Shown here: in pieces, positions 1 through 7,301 of the stretch
How the letters are laid out: every line of letters begins with the position of its first letter
Numbering within the stretch: the first letter of the stretch is position 1
Assembly: GCA_013373625.1 (NCBI GenBank)
Contig: JABXHM010000098.1
Location: 1-39,208 of the forward strand
DNA: 39,208 nucleotides
Reading direction: 5' to 3'
Origin: Alteromonadaceae bacterium
Lineage (GTDB): Bacteria > Pseudomonadota > Gammaproteobacteria > Enterobacterales > Alteromonadaceae
The notes under the pieces: model-generated
What the model was told of the DNA's origin: nothing
The model's input: the letters and a program-made list of their open reading frames with translations, nothing else
Database searches by the model: none
Program-made: the position numbers and the translations under genes

Positions 1-69
1 ACGCTGGTAAAAGCAGTGGTAAGTGCTTGGTCGTCTAAACCGCCACCGCCCGAAATTATTAATAAATAA
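1..69 (+). CDS. C-terminal fragment of a permease, probably PerM / AI-2E transporter family
   Basis: Reading frame 1 is open from the window edge and gives 22 residues before TAA at 67-69. The visible peptide begins TLVKAVVSAW and ends in a proline-rich tail. From memory this resembles the C-terminus of E. coli PerM, which also ends in a Thr-Leu-x-Lys-Ala-Val-x-x-Ala-Trp stretch. It is an inner-membrane protein family with about eight helices. The gene converges on bcp and shares the terminator at 85-123. With so little sequence the family call is tentative, but a real gene end here is supported by the terminator just downstream. Confidence 0.5.
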   Translation, partial: TLVKAVVSAWSSKPPPPEIINK

Positions 70-84
70 CCAATTTTATTGACC

Positions 85-123
85 AAAAAAAGCCAGTGTC
101 GGTTAACGATACTGGCTTTTTTG
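85..123. terminator. Bidirectional intrinsic terminator between the perM-like gene and bcp
   Basis: A-tract, then AGCCAGT (91-97), a loop of 13 nt, ACTGGCT (111-117) and a T-tract. The flanking A and T runs make it work on both strands, as expected between two convergent genes. Confidence 0.85.
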
Positions 124-148
124 TTTTGATTTACCCGTGTAGGTTAAC

Positions 149-622
149 TTATGCGGCGTTACCGTCAAGGTAATTTAAAATAACCAAATGGTGTTCTTTG
201 GTTTTAAATTTATTGAAAACGTGCTCAATGTTACCTTCTTCATCAATCAAGAAACTCAAACGGTGTATGCCGTCATACTCTTTACCCATAAATTTCTTGG
301 GACCCCAAACACCAAATGCCTCCGCGACTGCGTGATCTTCGTCTGACAATAAGGTGAAGTTGAGTTTTTCTTTTTCGATAAACTTTGGCAAGCGCTTCAC
401 CGCATCCGGACTGATGCCAAGCACGATAACGTTATGTTGCTGTAATTCGTTTTGAATATCCCGTAGTCCCTGGGCCTGAACGGTGCACCCCGGCGTCATG
501 GCTTTTGGATAAAAGTATACCAAAACCTTTTTACCCTTTAACGACTCTAAGGAGACAGGGTTACCATCTTGATCCGGTAAGCTAAATAACGGGGCGGCAA
601 CGCCAGCTGAAAGTGTCTTCAT
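149..622 (-). CDS. bcp: Thioredoxin-dependent peroxiredoxin, Bcp/PrxQ family
   Basis: Peroxiredoxin that reduces hydrogen and organic peroxides in the cytoplasm, using thioredoxin. The 157-residue product matches the family length (E. coli Bcp is 156). The peroxidatic motif PKAMTPGCT puts the active Cys at residue 46. The partner cysteine that lies five residues later in E. coli Bcp is a Gln here (CTVQAQG), so this copy lacks the usual resolving cysteine of the same helix. I start at ATG 622 rather than the longer frame to 646, because the protein then begins MKTLSAG like the family, an AAGGGA ribosome site lies about 8 nt upstream, and the start falls 4 nt after the gcvR stop. It is cotranscribed with gcvR. 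Confidence 0.93.
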   Translation of the reverse strand: MKTLSAGVAAPLFSLPDQDGNPVSLESLKGKKVLVYFYPKAMTPGCTVQAQGLRDIQNELQQHNVIVLGISPDAVKRLPKFIEKEKLNFTLLSDEDHAVAEAFGVWGPKKFMGKEYDGIHRLSFLIDEEGNIEHVFNKFKTKEHHLVILNYLDGNAA

Positions 623-626
623 TCGT

Positions 627-1160
627 TTATCCCTTATGTTTATCAACTATTTTATAAGTCAGGTTTAACACCTGACATAGCAAATTCAGGTTGTAACGAA
701 ACTCAGGCATGGCAACATCGTCTGGTATGTTTACCACCAGCTTAAAGCGCATCATCTTGTGTCCTGTTTCTTCGTCAGTGTCAGTAGTCTGACGGAAAGC
801 GCTTATAGAGGCCTGTTGATCAGCGAAAAACCGGGTGATTGCCTGAATTTGCCCTGGATTGTCTACACCATTAAATTCGACGTCATAGAGGTGGGTCAGA
901 TTTAGTTTGGTATGTTGCCGAGTACGTTTTAGTATGGATAACAGATCACGGCGCTGGCAGAGATCAGGAATACTCATCTCTACCCGGGTGATGGCATTAT
1001 GTGAACCTTCAATAATCATGGTCAGCGAAAATTCCTGGCCATAAATGGCGTGTCTGCTATCTAATATATTGCATTCAGATTCGCTGACCAGCGTAGCAAT
1101 ATCGCTCAAAATACCGGTCTGATCTGTGCCTAAAATAACGGCGATTAACTGTTGTTTCAT
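627..1160 (-). CDS. gcvR: Glycine cleavage system transcriptional repressor GcvR (two ACT domains)
   Basis: 177 residues with two tandem ACT domains: the first starts QLIAVILGTDQTGILSDIA, the second begins near residue 90 (LYDVEFNGVDNPGQIQAIT). In E. coli GcvR binds glycine and sequesters the activator GcvA, so that the gcvTHP operon is off when glycine is low. It has no DNA-binding domain of its own. The order gcvR-bcp, divergent from dapA, is the same as in E. coli, which supports orthology. The start ATG at 1160 gives the family N-terminus. It lies directly upstream of bcp with a 4-nt gap to that start. Confidence 0.92.
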   Translation of the reverse strand: MKQQLIAVILGTDQTGILSDIATLVSESECNILDSRHAIYGQEFSLTMIIEGSHNAITRVEMSIPDLCQRRDLLSILKRTRQHTKLNLTHLYDVEFNGVDNPGQIQAITRFFADQQASISAFRQTTDTDEETGHKMMRFKLVVNIPDDVAMPEFRYNLNLLCQVLNLTYKIVDKHKG

Positions 1161-1288
1161 GGATCTGACTCATCTGTTGGGGCGCAGATTCTAACACAGC
1201 GACCAGTAAAGTCGAACCGCACTAAACGTTCATGAAAATGGCTGATTGCACGCAATTTAAAGCTAAAATGTTTCACATGTTTTATGCC

Positions 1289-1317
1289 TTGGGATTAACA
1301 AAGCTTAACTTTATAAC
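1289..1317 (+). promoter_or_regulatory. Candidate sigma-70 promoter for dapA
   Basis: TTGGGA (1289-1294), a 17-bp spacer and TATAAC (1312-1317), about 85 nt upstream of the dapA ATG. The rest of 1161-1401 is the divergent gcvR/dapA control region and holds no convincing gene. Called by eye only. Confidence 0.35.
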
Positions 1318-1401
1318 AATAATACTGATAACCGGCCTTCAAATGCTTGTTTTTAACTGCCCTGCCAATTACCATGTGCGCTCGCAAAAAGTGGAGAAAA
1401 T

Positions 1402-2286
1402 ATGTTTACCGGTAGTTATGTCGCGCTAGTCACTCCGATGAATGATGACGGCCAAATCGATTATCCTGCTCTGAGGCAGTTGGTAGAGTTTCATATCCAG
1501 AATGGAACCCACGGTATTGTGTCGGTAGGCACAACGGGGGAGTCTGCGACCTTACCTTTTGATGAGCACATCGAAGTCGTAAAACAGACAGTAGATGCAG
1601 CAGCCGGTCGCGCAAAGATTATTGCTGGTAGCGGAGCCAATTCGACGTCGGAAGCCATTTTTCTAAGCGAACAAATGGCAGGGCTCGGCATAGATGGTTT
1701 TTTGAGCGTGGTTCCGTATTATAATAAACCGCAACAGAAGGGGATGATCGCCCACTTTGAAGCCATTGCGGATGCCACTGATCTGCCGGTAATATTGTAT
1801 AATGTGCCAGGGCGAACCGTAGCTGATATGCTGCCTGAAACCGTCGCACAACTTGCCAAACATAAAAATATTGTTGGGATTAAAGACGCAACTGGTGATA
1901 TCGCCCGTCTCAAAGCAACCCAGAAGTTAGTTGATAAAGATTTTATTATATTAAGTGGCGACGACGGTACATCCTGCGAATTTTTGTGTGAAGGTGGTCA
2001 TGGTGTCATTTCAGTAACGGCGAACGTTGTGCCGGCAGCCATTGCAAAAATGTGTGATGCTGCGCTGGCAGGCGATTTTGCGCGCTGCCGTGAGATAGAC
2101 AGGACTATTGAAAAACTGCATTCGGCACTGTTTATCGAGCCCAACCCGGTGATGCCAAAGTGGGCATTGTACAAAATGGGTCTTATGAAAAGCCCGTTTT
2201 TACGACTACCTATGGTACTACCGGAACTTGAGAGCCAAAAAGGTATCGAAGCGTTATTGCACGAATACGCTTTAATGACGGAATAA
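1402..2286 (+). CDS. dapA: 4-hydroxy-tetrahydrodipicolinate synthase
   Basis: Condenses pyruvate with aspartate semialdehyde, the first committed step to diaminopimelate and lysine. 294 residues, a TIM-barrel aldolase of normal length. Key residues are all present at E. coli numbering: Thr44-Thr45 in GTTGES, Tyr133 and Arg138 in YNVPGRT, and the Schiff-base Lys161 in GIKDATGD. The ATG at 1402 has a GGAGA site 6-8 nt upstream. The stop is 6 nt from bamC, so the two are cotranscribed, as in E. coli. A longer frame upstream (1232-1429) overlaps the start in another frame and is not a gene. Confidence 0.97.
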   Translation: MFTGSYVALVTPMNDDGQIDYPALRQLVEFHIQNGTHGIVSVGTTGESATLPFDEHIEVVKQTVDAAAGRAKIIAGSGANSTSEAIFLSEQMAGLGIDGFLSVVPYYNKPQQKGMIAHFEAIADATDLPVILYNVPGRTVADMLPETVAQLAKHKNIVGIKDATGDIARLKATQKLVDKDFIILSGDDGTSCEFLCEGGHGVISVTANVVPAAIAKMCDAALAGDFARCREIDRTIEKLHSALFIEPNPVMPKWALYKMGLMKSPFLRLPMVLPELESQKGIEALLHEYALMTE

Positions 2287-2292
2287 GAGATA

Positions 2293-3408
2293 ATGATGAA
2301 TAAAAAACTGGCTTTGGTCAGCGGTATTGCCAGCCTTGTTCTTACTGCATGTGCGTCACAGCAAGACAGGGTGACGGCATCAGGCAGCTATGAATATTTA
2401 AAAGCTGAACAACGTACAAAACTACAAGTTCCAAGTGATCTGGATACACCTGAATTCGAAGATGATTACGCGGTACCAACAGTTAAGCAAACCGGTAATG
2501 ATGCGTTAATCGGCCGAGATTTGGAAGTGGTGCCACCAGCTTTAGTTATTCCTCTTGTGACAGGTTCACACGTTCAGGATGGCTATAAGGGGGCGACGGT
2601 CCTTATTGATCAGGTAAAAGATTCAGAGACTCTGGATAAAACCATTTGGAATTCATTGATCGGCTACCTGGAAGAAAAAGGTATAGCAGTAGAAAATTTT
2701 GCACCAGATGAAGGCCGACTGGTCACTGATTGGATGCCGGTTAACTTAAACGAAGACGATGAAGGTGACGGATGGTTCGACTGGTCATCTGATGAAAAAA
2801 GTACAGTGGCGAAAGGACGATTTTTGTTCACACTGGAACTCAAACCGCATGGTAGAACAGGGCAGTTATCGGCAAGTTTATTGGATTATAAACAGGGTGA
2901 AACTTCGCTTGACGAGCGTAATCCGATGCAAGTTCGCCGCGATGAAGTTGAGATTTTGAACCGCGTTATAGGCCATTACGAATACCTCAATCAGCTTGAA
3001 ACGAATCGCCGTATTGCCGAAATTCGTCAAGGCTTAGACATGGAAATGGGTTTTGACAGCGACGGTAATCCCGCGTTTGTTTTAGATGCAAGGTACGACA
3101 TAGCTTGGCCACGCATACAGCTGGTATTGAGAAAGTTAGGTTTTAACGTTAAGGATCTCGATAAACGCAACGGCTTGATTTTTGTTCAATACACCGATGA
3201 ACAAGTGAGTTGGTGGAAAGGTCTGTTATCTTCTGACGATGCTAAGTTACTCGACTACGACGAGTATCGTCTGAAAGTAAAAGATCTGGGGGCTAAAACG
3301 TCGATAACCTTTATGGACAATGAGAGCACCCCATTTGATGCTAAAATGCTTACAGACTTGTTTGAACCATTCGAACAGGTAATGACCGAAGACGGCTTAG
3401 ATATTTAA
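2293..3408 (+). CDS. bamC: Outer-membrane assembly lipoprotein BamC (NlpB)
   Basis: Lipoprotein subunit of the BAM complex that folds beta-barrel proteins into the outer membrane. The 371-residue product has a lipoprotein signal with the lipobox LTAC, Cys20 being the acylation site (Cys19 if the second of two consecutive ATGs is used). An extended segment follows (residues 30-80), which in E. coli BamC is the unstructured lasso that wraps BamD. Two helix-grip domains come next, the second starting around residue 255 ([19 protein letters not shown]). Position between dapA and purC matches E. coli. Sequence in this family diverges quickly, so synteny carries part of the call. Confidence 0.9.
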   Translation: MMNKKLALVSGIASLVLTACASQQDRVTASGSYEYLKAEQRTKLQVPSDLDTPEFEDDYAVPTVKQTGNDALIGRDLEVVPPALVIPLVTGSHVQDGYKGATVLIDQVKDSETLDKTIWNSLIGYLEEKGIAVENFAPDEGRLVTDWMPVNLNEDDEGDGWFDWSSDEKSTVAKGRFLFTLELKPHGRTGQLSASLLDYKQGETSLDERNPMQVRRDEVEILNRVIGHYEYLNQLETNRRIAEIRQGLDMEMGFDSDGNPAFVLDARYDIAWPRIQLVLRKLGFNVKDLDKRNGLIFVQYTDEQVSWWKGLLSSDDAKLLDYDEYRLKVKDLGAKTSITFMDNESTPFDAKMLTDLFEPFEQVMTEDGLDI

Positions 3409-3421
3409 TACGAGACTCATA

Positions 3422-4135
3422 ATGGAAAAACGCGAAGAGCTTTACCGCGGTAAAGCGAAAACTGTTTATCTTACCGACGACAGTGACAAACTGGTGTTGT
3501 ATTTTCGTAACGACACCTCAGCATTTGACGGTGAAAAGATTGAACAACTGGATCGAAAAGGTGAAGTAAACAACAAGTTTAATCACTTTATTATGACCAA
3601 ACTGGAAGAAGCGGGTATCGCTACTCAGTTAGAATCGCTTATCTCTGATACTGAATCAGTGGTTAAGAAACTCGACATGATCCCCGTTGAATGTGTCGTG
3701 CGCAATGTTGCCGCCGGTTCATTGGTTCGTCGCTTAGGCGTTGAAGAAGGTAAATTGCTCGATCCGCCGTTGTTTGAATTTTTCCTGAAAAACGACGCGC
3801 TACATGATCCAATGGTTAACGACTACCACATTGAGTCATTCGGTTGGGCGACCAAAGCGCAAGTTGCCAGAATGAAAGAATTGACCTTTGCAGTAAATGA
3901 CGTACTCAAAGCCTTGTTCGATCAGGGTGGCATGATTTTAGTGGATTACAAACTGGAATTTGGCGTAGACAGCGACGGTAACATTATTCTGGGCGATGAA
4001 TTTACGCCTGACGGTTGTCGCTTGTGGGACAAAGCCACCCGCAACAAAATGGATAAGGACCGTTTCCGTCAGGGATTGGGTTCGGTGGTAGAGACTTACA
4101 TTGAAGTCGCAGACCGTTTAGGCTTAAAGCTTTAG
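3422..4135 (+). CDS. purC: Phosphoribosylaminoimidazole-succinocarboxamide synthase (SAICAR synthetase)
   Basis: ATP-dependent ligase of de novo purine synthesis that joins aspartate to CAIR. 237 residues, identical in length to E. coli PurC. It starts with the nucleotide-loop motif YRGKAKTVY (residues 8-16) and carries the two family signatures: LVDYKLEFG at 173-181 and DEFTPD at 192-197. It follows bamC by 13 nt, so it is probably the last gene of the dapA-bamC-purC operon, and a strong terminator lies 30 nt after its stop. Confidence 0.97.
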   Translation: MEKREELYRGKAKTVYLTDDSDKLVLYFRNDTSAFDGEKIEQLDRKGEVNNKFNHFIMTKLEEAGIATQLESLISDTESVVKKLDMIPVECVVRNVAAGSLVRRLGVEEGKLLDPPLFEFFLKNDALHDPMVNDYHIESFGWATKAQVARMKELTFAVNDVLKALFDQGGMILVDYKLEFGVDSDGNIILGDEFTPDGCRLWDKATRNKMDKDRFRQGLGSVVETYIEVADRLGLKL

Positions 4136-4165
4136 TAGCGGCTTTGCTGGCAAGAAGAAATAACA

Positions 4166-4192
4166 ATACCCGCTTATGCGGGTATTTTTTTA
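4166..4192 (+). terminator. Intrinsic terminator after purC
   Basis: Perfect stem ATACCCGC / GCGGGTAT with a TTAT loop, then a run of T from 4185 to 4191. It ends the dapA-bamC-purC transcript. Confidence 0.9.
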
Positions 4193-4272
4193 TCATAGTG
4201 AATAAAGGTTTACTGCTTGTTGTGTAATTAGCCTTGTAATGGCATGCAGTTTAACTTAATCCAGGGACATTT

Positions 4273-5139
4273 ATGGCACCTCTCAAACTTGCGTGCTTAA
4301 CGGCTTTGGCGATGCTGGCCTTTGCTGCTAACTCCTTACTGTGTCGCATGGCATTGGTTGAAACTACCATAGACCCGGCGAGCTTTACGTTTTGGCGTTT
4401 AGCCAGTGGCGCAGTGGTGTTGCTGGGTTTGATGGTTACGCGTAACCAAATTAAGCCACAAACCAGGCTTGCTATTCTGGCGCACGGTAACACTGCTTCA
4501 GCGCTTGCGTTGTTGGTGTACGCTGCTGGCTTTTCCTTTGCTTATATCAACATGACTACGGGAGCGGGTGCGTTAATCTTGTTTGGGTCAGTGCAGTTAA
4601 CCATGATTAGCTGGGGTTTGATTAACGGCGAACGAATGACGCTACTACAGTGGGCTGGATTTACCCTGGCGCTTGGCGGACTCATTTTATTATTGTTACC
4701 GAATGCAGCTGTACCCAGTTTTTCCAATGCTTTGTTAATGATCACAGCGGGCGTAGCCTGGGGTGTGTATTCGTTGTTAGGTAAAGGGACAGTGCGGCCC
4801 ATCGACGCTACCGCGGGTAATTTTATACGTGCTACGCCAATGGCTGTGTTGTTGTTCATTATTGTACGGCCTGAGGGCAGTGCAGATGTGGCCGGTGTTG
4901 GTTACGCTGTTGCATCCGGCGCGTTAGCGTCCGGTTTGGGCTACGCACTCTGGTATAGCATCCTTCCACATATCGCAGCAATTAAAGCCGCTACGCTACA
5001 ACTCTCTGTGCCGGTATTAGCTGTATTAGCTGGCTGGTTGTTGCTGAACGAAGGGGTCACCTACAGAATGCTGGCCAGTTCTCTACTGGTGCTTGGTGGG
5101 GTAGCCATGGTGATTTGGGTACGTAATGAGGCGACGTAA
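4273..5139 (+). CDS. EamA/RhaT-family DMT transporter (inner membrane)
   Basis: 288 residues, strongly hydrophobic throughout, with the two-repeat architecture of the drug/metabolite transporter superfamily: about five helices in residues 1-140 and five in 145-285. Family-like signatures are the N-terminal segment with FAANSLLCRMAL, and the second-half helices containing VAWGVYSLLGKG and SGLGYALWYSILPHIAA. Substrates in this family range from amino acids to metabolites and cannot be read from the sequence. It stands alone after the purC terminator, with no obvious partner gene. Confidence 0.85.
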   Translation: MAPLKLACLTALAMLAFAANSLLCRMALVETTIDPASFTFWRLASGAVVLLGLMVTRNQIKPQTRLAILAHGNTASALALLVYAAGFSFAYINMTTGAGALILFGSVQLTMISWGLINGERMTLLQWAGFTLALGGLILLLLPNAAVPSFSNALLMITAGVAWGVYSLLGKGTVRPIDATAGNFIRATPMAVLLFIIVRPEGSADVAGVGYAVASGALASGLGYALWYSILPHIAAIKAATLQLSVPVLAVLAGWLLLNEGVTYRMLASSLLVLGGVAMVIWVRNEAT

Positions 5140-5180
5140 ATACTCGTTTGCTAGAAATTTGCAACCTATTAATTTTTATG

Positions 5181-5192
5181 GAATTATAATTC
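5181..5192 (+). promoter_or_regulatory. Palindrome overlapping a -10-like TATAAT, upstream of the orphan secreted protein
   Basis: GAATTATAATTC is a perfect 12-bp palindrome containing TATAAT (5185-5190), 33 nt before the next ATG. No good -35 lies at the standard distance: TTGCAA at 5159 is 20 bp away. It could be a promoter with an operator or merely AT-rich sequence. Confidence 0.3.
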
Positions 5193-5224
5193 AGAATTCA
5201 AATATTTTGATATAAGGAAATACA

Positions 5225-5692
5225 ATGTTTAAACTGAGAACAACCACAATGATAGCTTTTTTGGTTGCCGGTACTAGTTATGCAGAGACTACTTATATTC
5301 CAAGGTGGGAGATTGGTGGCGGTAGTTCAAGAACTCACGTAGTCTTGACAAATGTCTGTGATACAAATTCGGTTCAAGCTACTGTTAAGTTTTGGAACAG
5401 TGCTGGAGATGTTCTCTCAAATACAACTTTGTCTGCCGGAGAAACAACGGATGTCAACGGAGACTATTCTGTAACAATAGCGCCTAAAGCTTCTGAAATT
5501 ATCCGTTTAACTCATAACTATCTCACACGGCCCGCTATACGGGGCTTTGCAGAAATCACATATGGAATAAGTAATACGAGCGAGGTAGAGTCTCCCAAGT
5601 GTCTGATTGGATATGTTTCCGTTTTTGACACGAGCTCGCCTTACCAAGGGTATAAAGGGACATATTTATTGAAAAGTGGCGATAGATTTTAG
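5225..5692 (+). CDS. Hypothetical small secreted protein
   Basis: 155 residues that I do not recognise. A clear Sec signal peptide ends at about residue 20 (cleavage after TSYA). The mature part is rich in Thr, Ser and Val in alternating patterns (THVVLTNVCDTNSVQATVKF), which suggests a beta-sandwich. It has just two cysteines, Cys45 and Cys126, which could form one disulfide in the periplasm or outside. Translation signals are good: AAGGA lies 6 nt before the ATG. Base composition looks visibly more AT-rich than the flanking genes, with AT-rich non-coding sequence on both sides, as for a recently acquired gene. No neighbour suggests a role. Real gene likely, function unknown. Confidence 0.7.
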   Translation: MFKLRTTTMIAFLVAGTSYAETTYIPRWEIGGGSSRTHVVLTNVCDTNSVQATVKFWNSAGDVLSNTTLSAGETTDVNGDYSVTIAPKASEIIRLTHNYLTRPAIRGFAEITYGISNTSEVESPKCLIGYVSVFDTSSPYQGYKGTYLLKSGDRF

Positions 5693-5830
5693 TTTTGTTT
5701 TTCCGAATAGATAGTCGAATTTGTTTGTACTGTCTTTTTGATTTGTTGTTATTGATGTTTTCTTATTGCAGTCTATGTCGAATAATTGCAGTAGTGTTTA
5801 CTCTATAGGCAGCCATACAGTAACTGTCTA

Positions 5831-6097
5831 TTAGTCAATTTGGATTTTAATATCTGATTTAGCAACGCAGCAGCAGGGCAGGATTTCGTCGTCATCAATA
5901 AATGCCAGCGGATCGGTATTGTAGTCGACGCTGCCCTCAATCAGTTTAGTTCTGCACGCACCACAAAAGCCCTCGCGGCAATGGTATTGCACGTCTATAT
6001 TATGAGACTCGAGACTTTCCAGCAGCGTTTTGTCGGGTAATGCGGTCACCGTCCCCGTATCGACAATGTCGATACGGTAGGTGTTGTCGTCGGCCAT
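5831..6097 (-). CDS. yfaE: 2Fe-2S ferredoxin YfaE, diferric-tyrosyl cofactor maintenance for NrdB
   Basis: 88-residue plant-type ferredoxin. Ligand cysteines are Cys40, Cys45 and Cys48 in CREGFCGAC, and a fourth in the CCC at 75-77. The pattern and length are close to E. coli YfaE, which delivers electrons to regenerate the tyrosyl radical/diiron cofactor of class Ia ribonucleotide reductase. The gene follows nrdB with a 3-nt gap, so it is translated from the nrd transcript, exactly the context expected for that job. Confidence 0.92.
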   Translation of the reverse strand: MADDNTYRIDIVDTGTVTALPDKTLLESLESHNIDVQYHCREGFCGACRTKLIEGSVDYNTDPLAFIDDDEILPCCCVAKSDIKIQID

Positions 6098-6100
6098 TGC

Positions 6101-7231
6101 CTATAGTTCAAAATCGGCGAAGTCGTCTTCGCTAACCGAAGAATCGATTTGACCAACCAGATAAGAGCTTATTTCTGATTCTTGCGGTGCTACCTGCACG
6201 TTGTCTGAAATCAGATAGTTGTTCATCCAGGGGAGTGGGTTAGAAGTTACATCGTACGGCTGACCCATACCAATAACCGCCATACGTTGATTGGCAATGT
6301 ATTCAACATACTGGCAAAGGATTTCTTTGTTTAAGCCAATCATCGAACCGTGCTGGAACAGGTATTCTGCCCATTGCTTTTCCTGTTCAACGGCTTTCAT
6401 AAAGATCGCTTTGGCTTCGTCTGCACATTCTTCGGCAATTTCAGCCATTTCCGGATCATCTTTACCTTTGGCCCAAAGATTAAGGATATGCTGGGTTGAG
6501 GTCAGATGCAGGTTTTCATCGCGGGCAATCAGGCGAATAATTTTAGAATTACCTTCCATCAATTCGCGTTCTGCAAACGCAAAGGTGCAAGCAAAAGAAA
6601 CATAGAAACGAATCGCTTCGAGTGCATTCACCGAGTTCATACACAGGTAAAGTTTCTTTTTCAGCTCGCGCATGTTGACAGGATAAGCTTCGCCGTCGTT
6701 GGTATACACACCTTCGCCCTGGGTTTGCCATAACTGCGTAGCGTAAATCAGATCGTCGTAGTATTTTGAAATATCGGTTGCACGGCGCTTAATTTCGTCG
6801 TTGACAACGATGTCTTCAAAAATACTGCTGGGATCAGTAAATAAGTTACGCAAAATGTGTGTGTAGGAGCGTGAGTGAATTGTTTCAAAGAACGACCAGG
6901 TTTCTACCCAGGTTTCCAGTTCCGGCAATGAGATGATGGGAAGAAAAGCTATATTCGGGCTACGTCCCTGCACGGAATCGAGTAGCGTTTGATACTTGAG
7001 GTTAGAAATAAAAATATGTTTTTCTGATTCGGTGAGTTTTTGGAAGTCAACCTGATCGCGGCTAACGTCAACTTCTTCCGGGCGCCAGAAAAAACTAATT
7101 TGTTTTTCGATTAGTTTTTCAAAAATAGAATGTTTCTGTTGGTCATAGCGCGCAACATTAACCGGATTACCGAAGAACATAGGTTCATCAAGCTGATTAA
7201 CGTTTTGCTGATTAAACGTGGTGTATTTCAT
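6101..7231 (-). CDS. nrdB: Class Ia ribonucleoside-diphosphate reductase, beta subunit
   Basis: Radical-generating subunit of aerobic ribonucleotide reductase. 376 residues (E. coli 376). The radical tyrosine is Tyr123 in [10 protein letters not shown]. The diiron ligands line up as Asp85, Glu116, His119, Glu205, Glu239 and His242, one more than E. coli numbering. The acidic C-terminal tail ending in FADFEL is the peptide that docks on NrdA. It lies downstream of nrdA across 70 nt that contain a strong hairpin, and is followed at once by yfaE. Confidence 0.98.
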   Translation of the reverse strand: MKYTTFNQQNVNQLDEPMFFGNPVNVARYDQQKHSIFEKLIEKQISFFWRPEEVDVSRDQVDFQKLTESEKHIFISNLKYQTLLDSVQGRSPNIAFLPIISLPELETWVETWSFFETIHSRSYTHILRNLFTDPSSIFEDIVVNDEIKRRATDISKYYDDLIYATQLWQTQGEGVYTNDGEAYPVNMRELKKKLYLCMNSVNALEAIRFYVSFACTFAFAERELMEGNSKIIRLIARDENLHLTSTQHILNLWAKGKDDPEMAEIAEECADEAKAIFMKAVEQEKQWAEYLFQHGSMIGLNKEILCQYVEYIANQRMAVIGMGQPYDVTSNPLPWMNNYLISDNVQVAPQESEISSYLVGQIDSSVSEDDFADFEL

Positions 7232-7270
7232 ATTTTTATATCACTTCACTAGCGCAATAAGACTAAAGGC

Positions 7271-7288
7271 GCCCGGCGTATGCCGGGC
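7271..7288 (-). other. GC-rich hairpin in the nrdA-nrdB intergenic spacer
   Basis: GCCCGGC (7271-7277), a four-base loop, GCCGGGC (7282-7288). A perfect 7-bp GC stem 14 nt after the nrdA stop. No T-run follows on the minus strand, so it is more likely an mRNA-stabilising or processing hairpin that sets the NrdA:NrdB ratio than a terminator. Confidence 0.6.
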
Positions 7289-7301
7289 ACATAAACAAAC
7301 G

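Noticed and set aside
1232..1429. 65-residue plus-strand frame upstream of dapA
   Set aside because: It overlaps the dapA start in another frame, has no ribosome site and no recognisable protein pattern.
5766..5791. Short direct repeat ATTGCAGT near the yfaE end
   Set aside because: Only eight bases in AT-rich sequence; two copies do not suggest a repeat array or an insertion scar.
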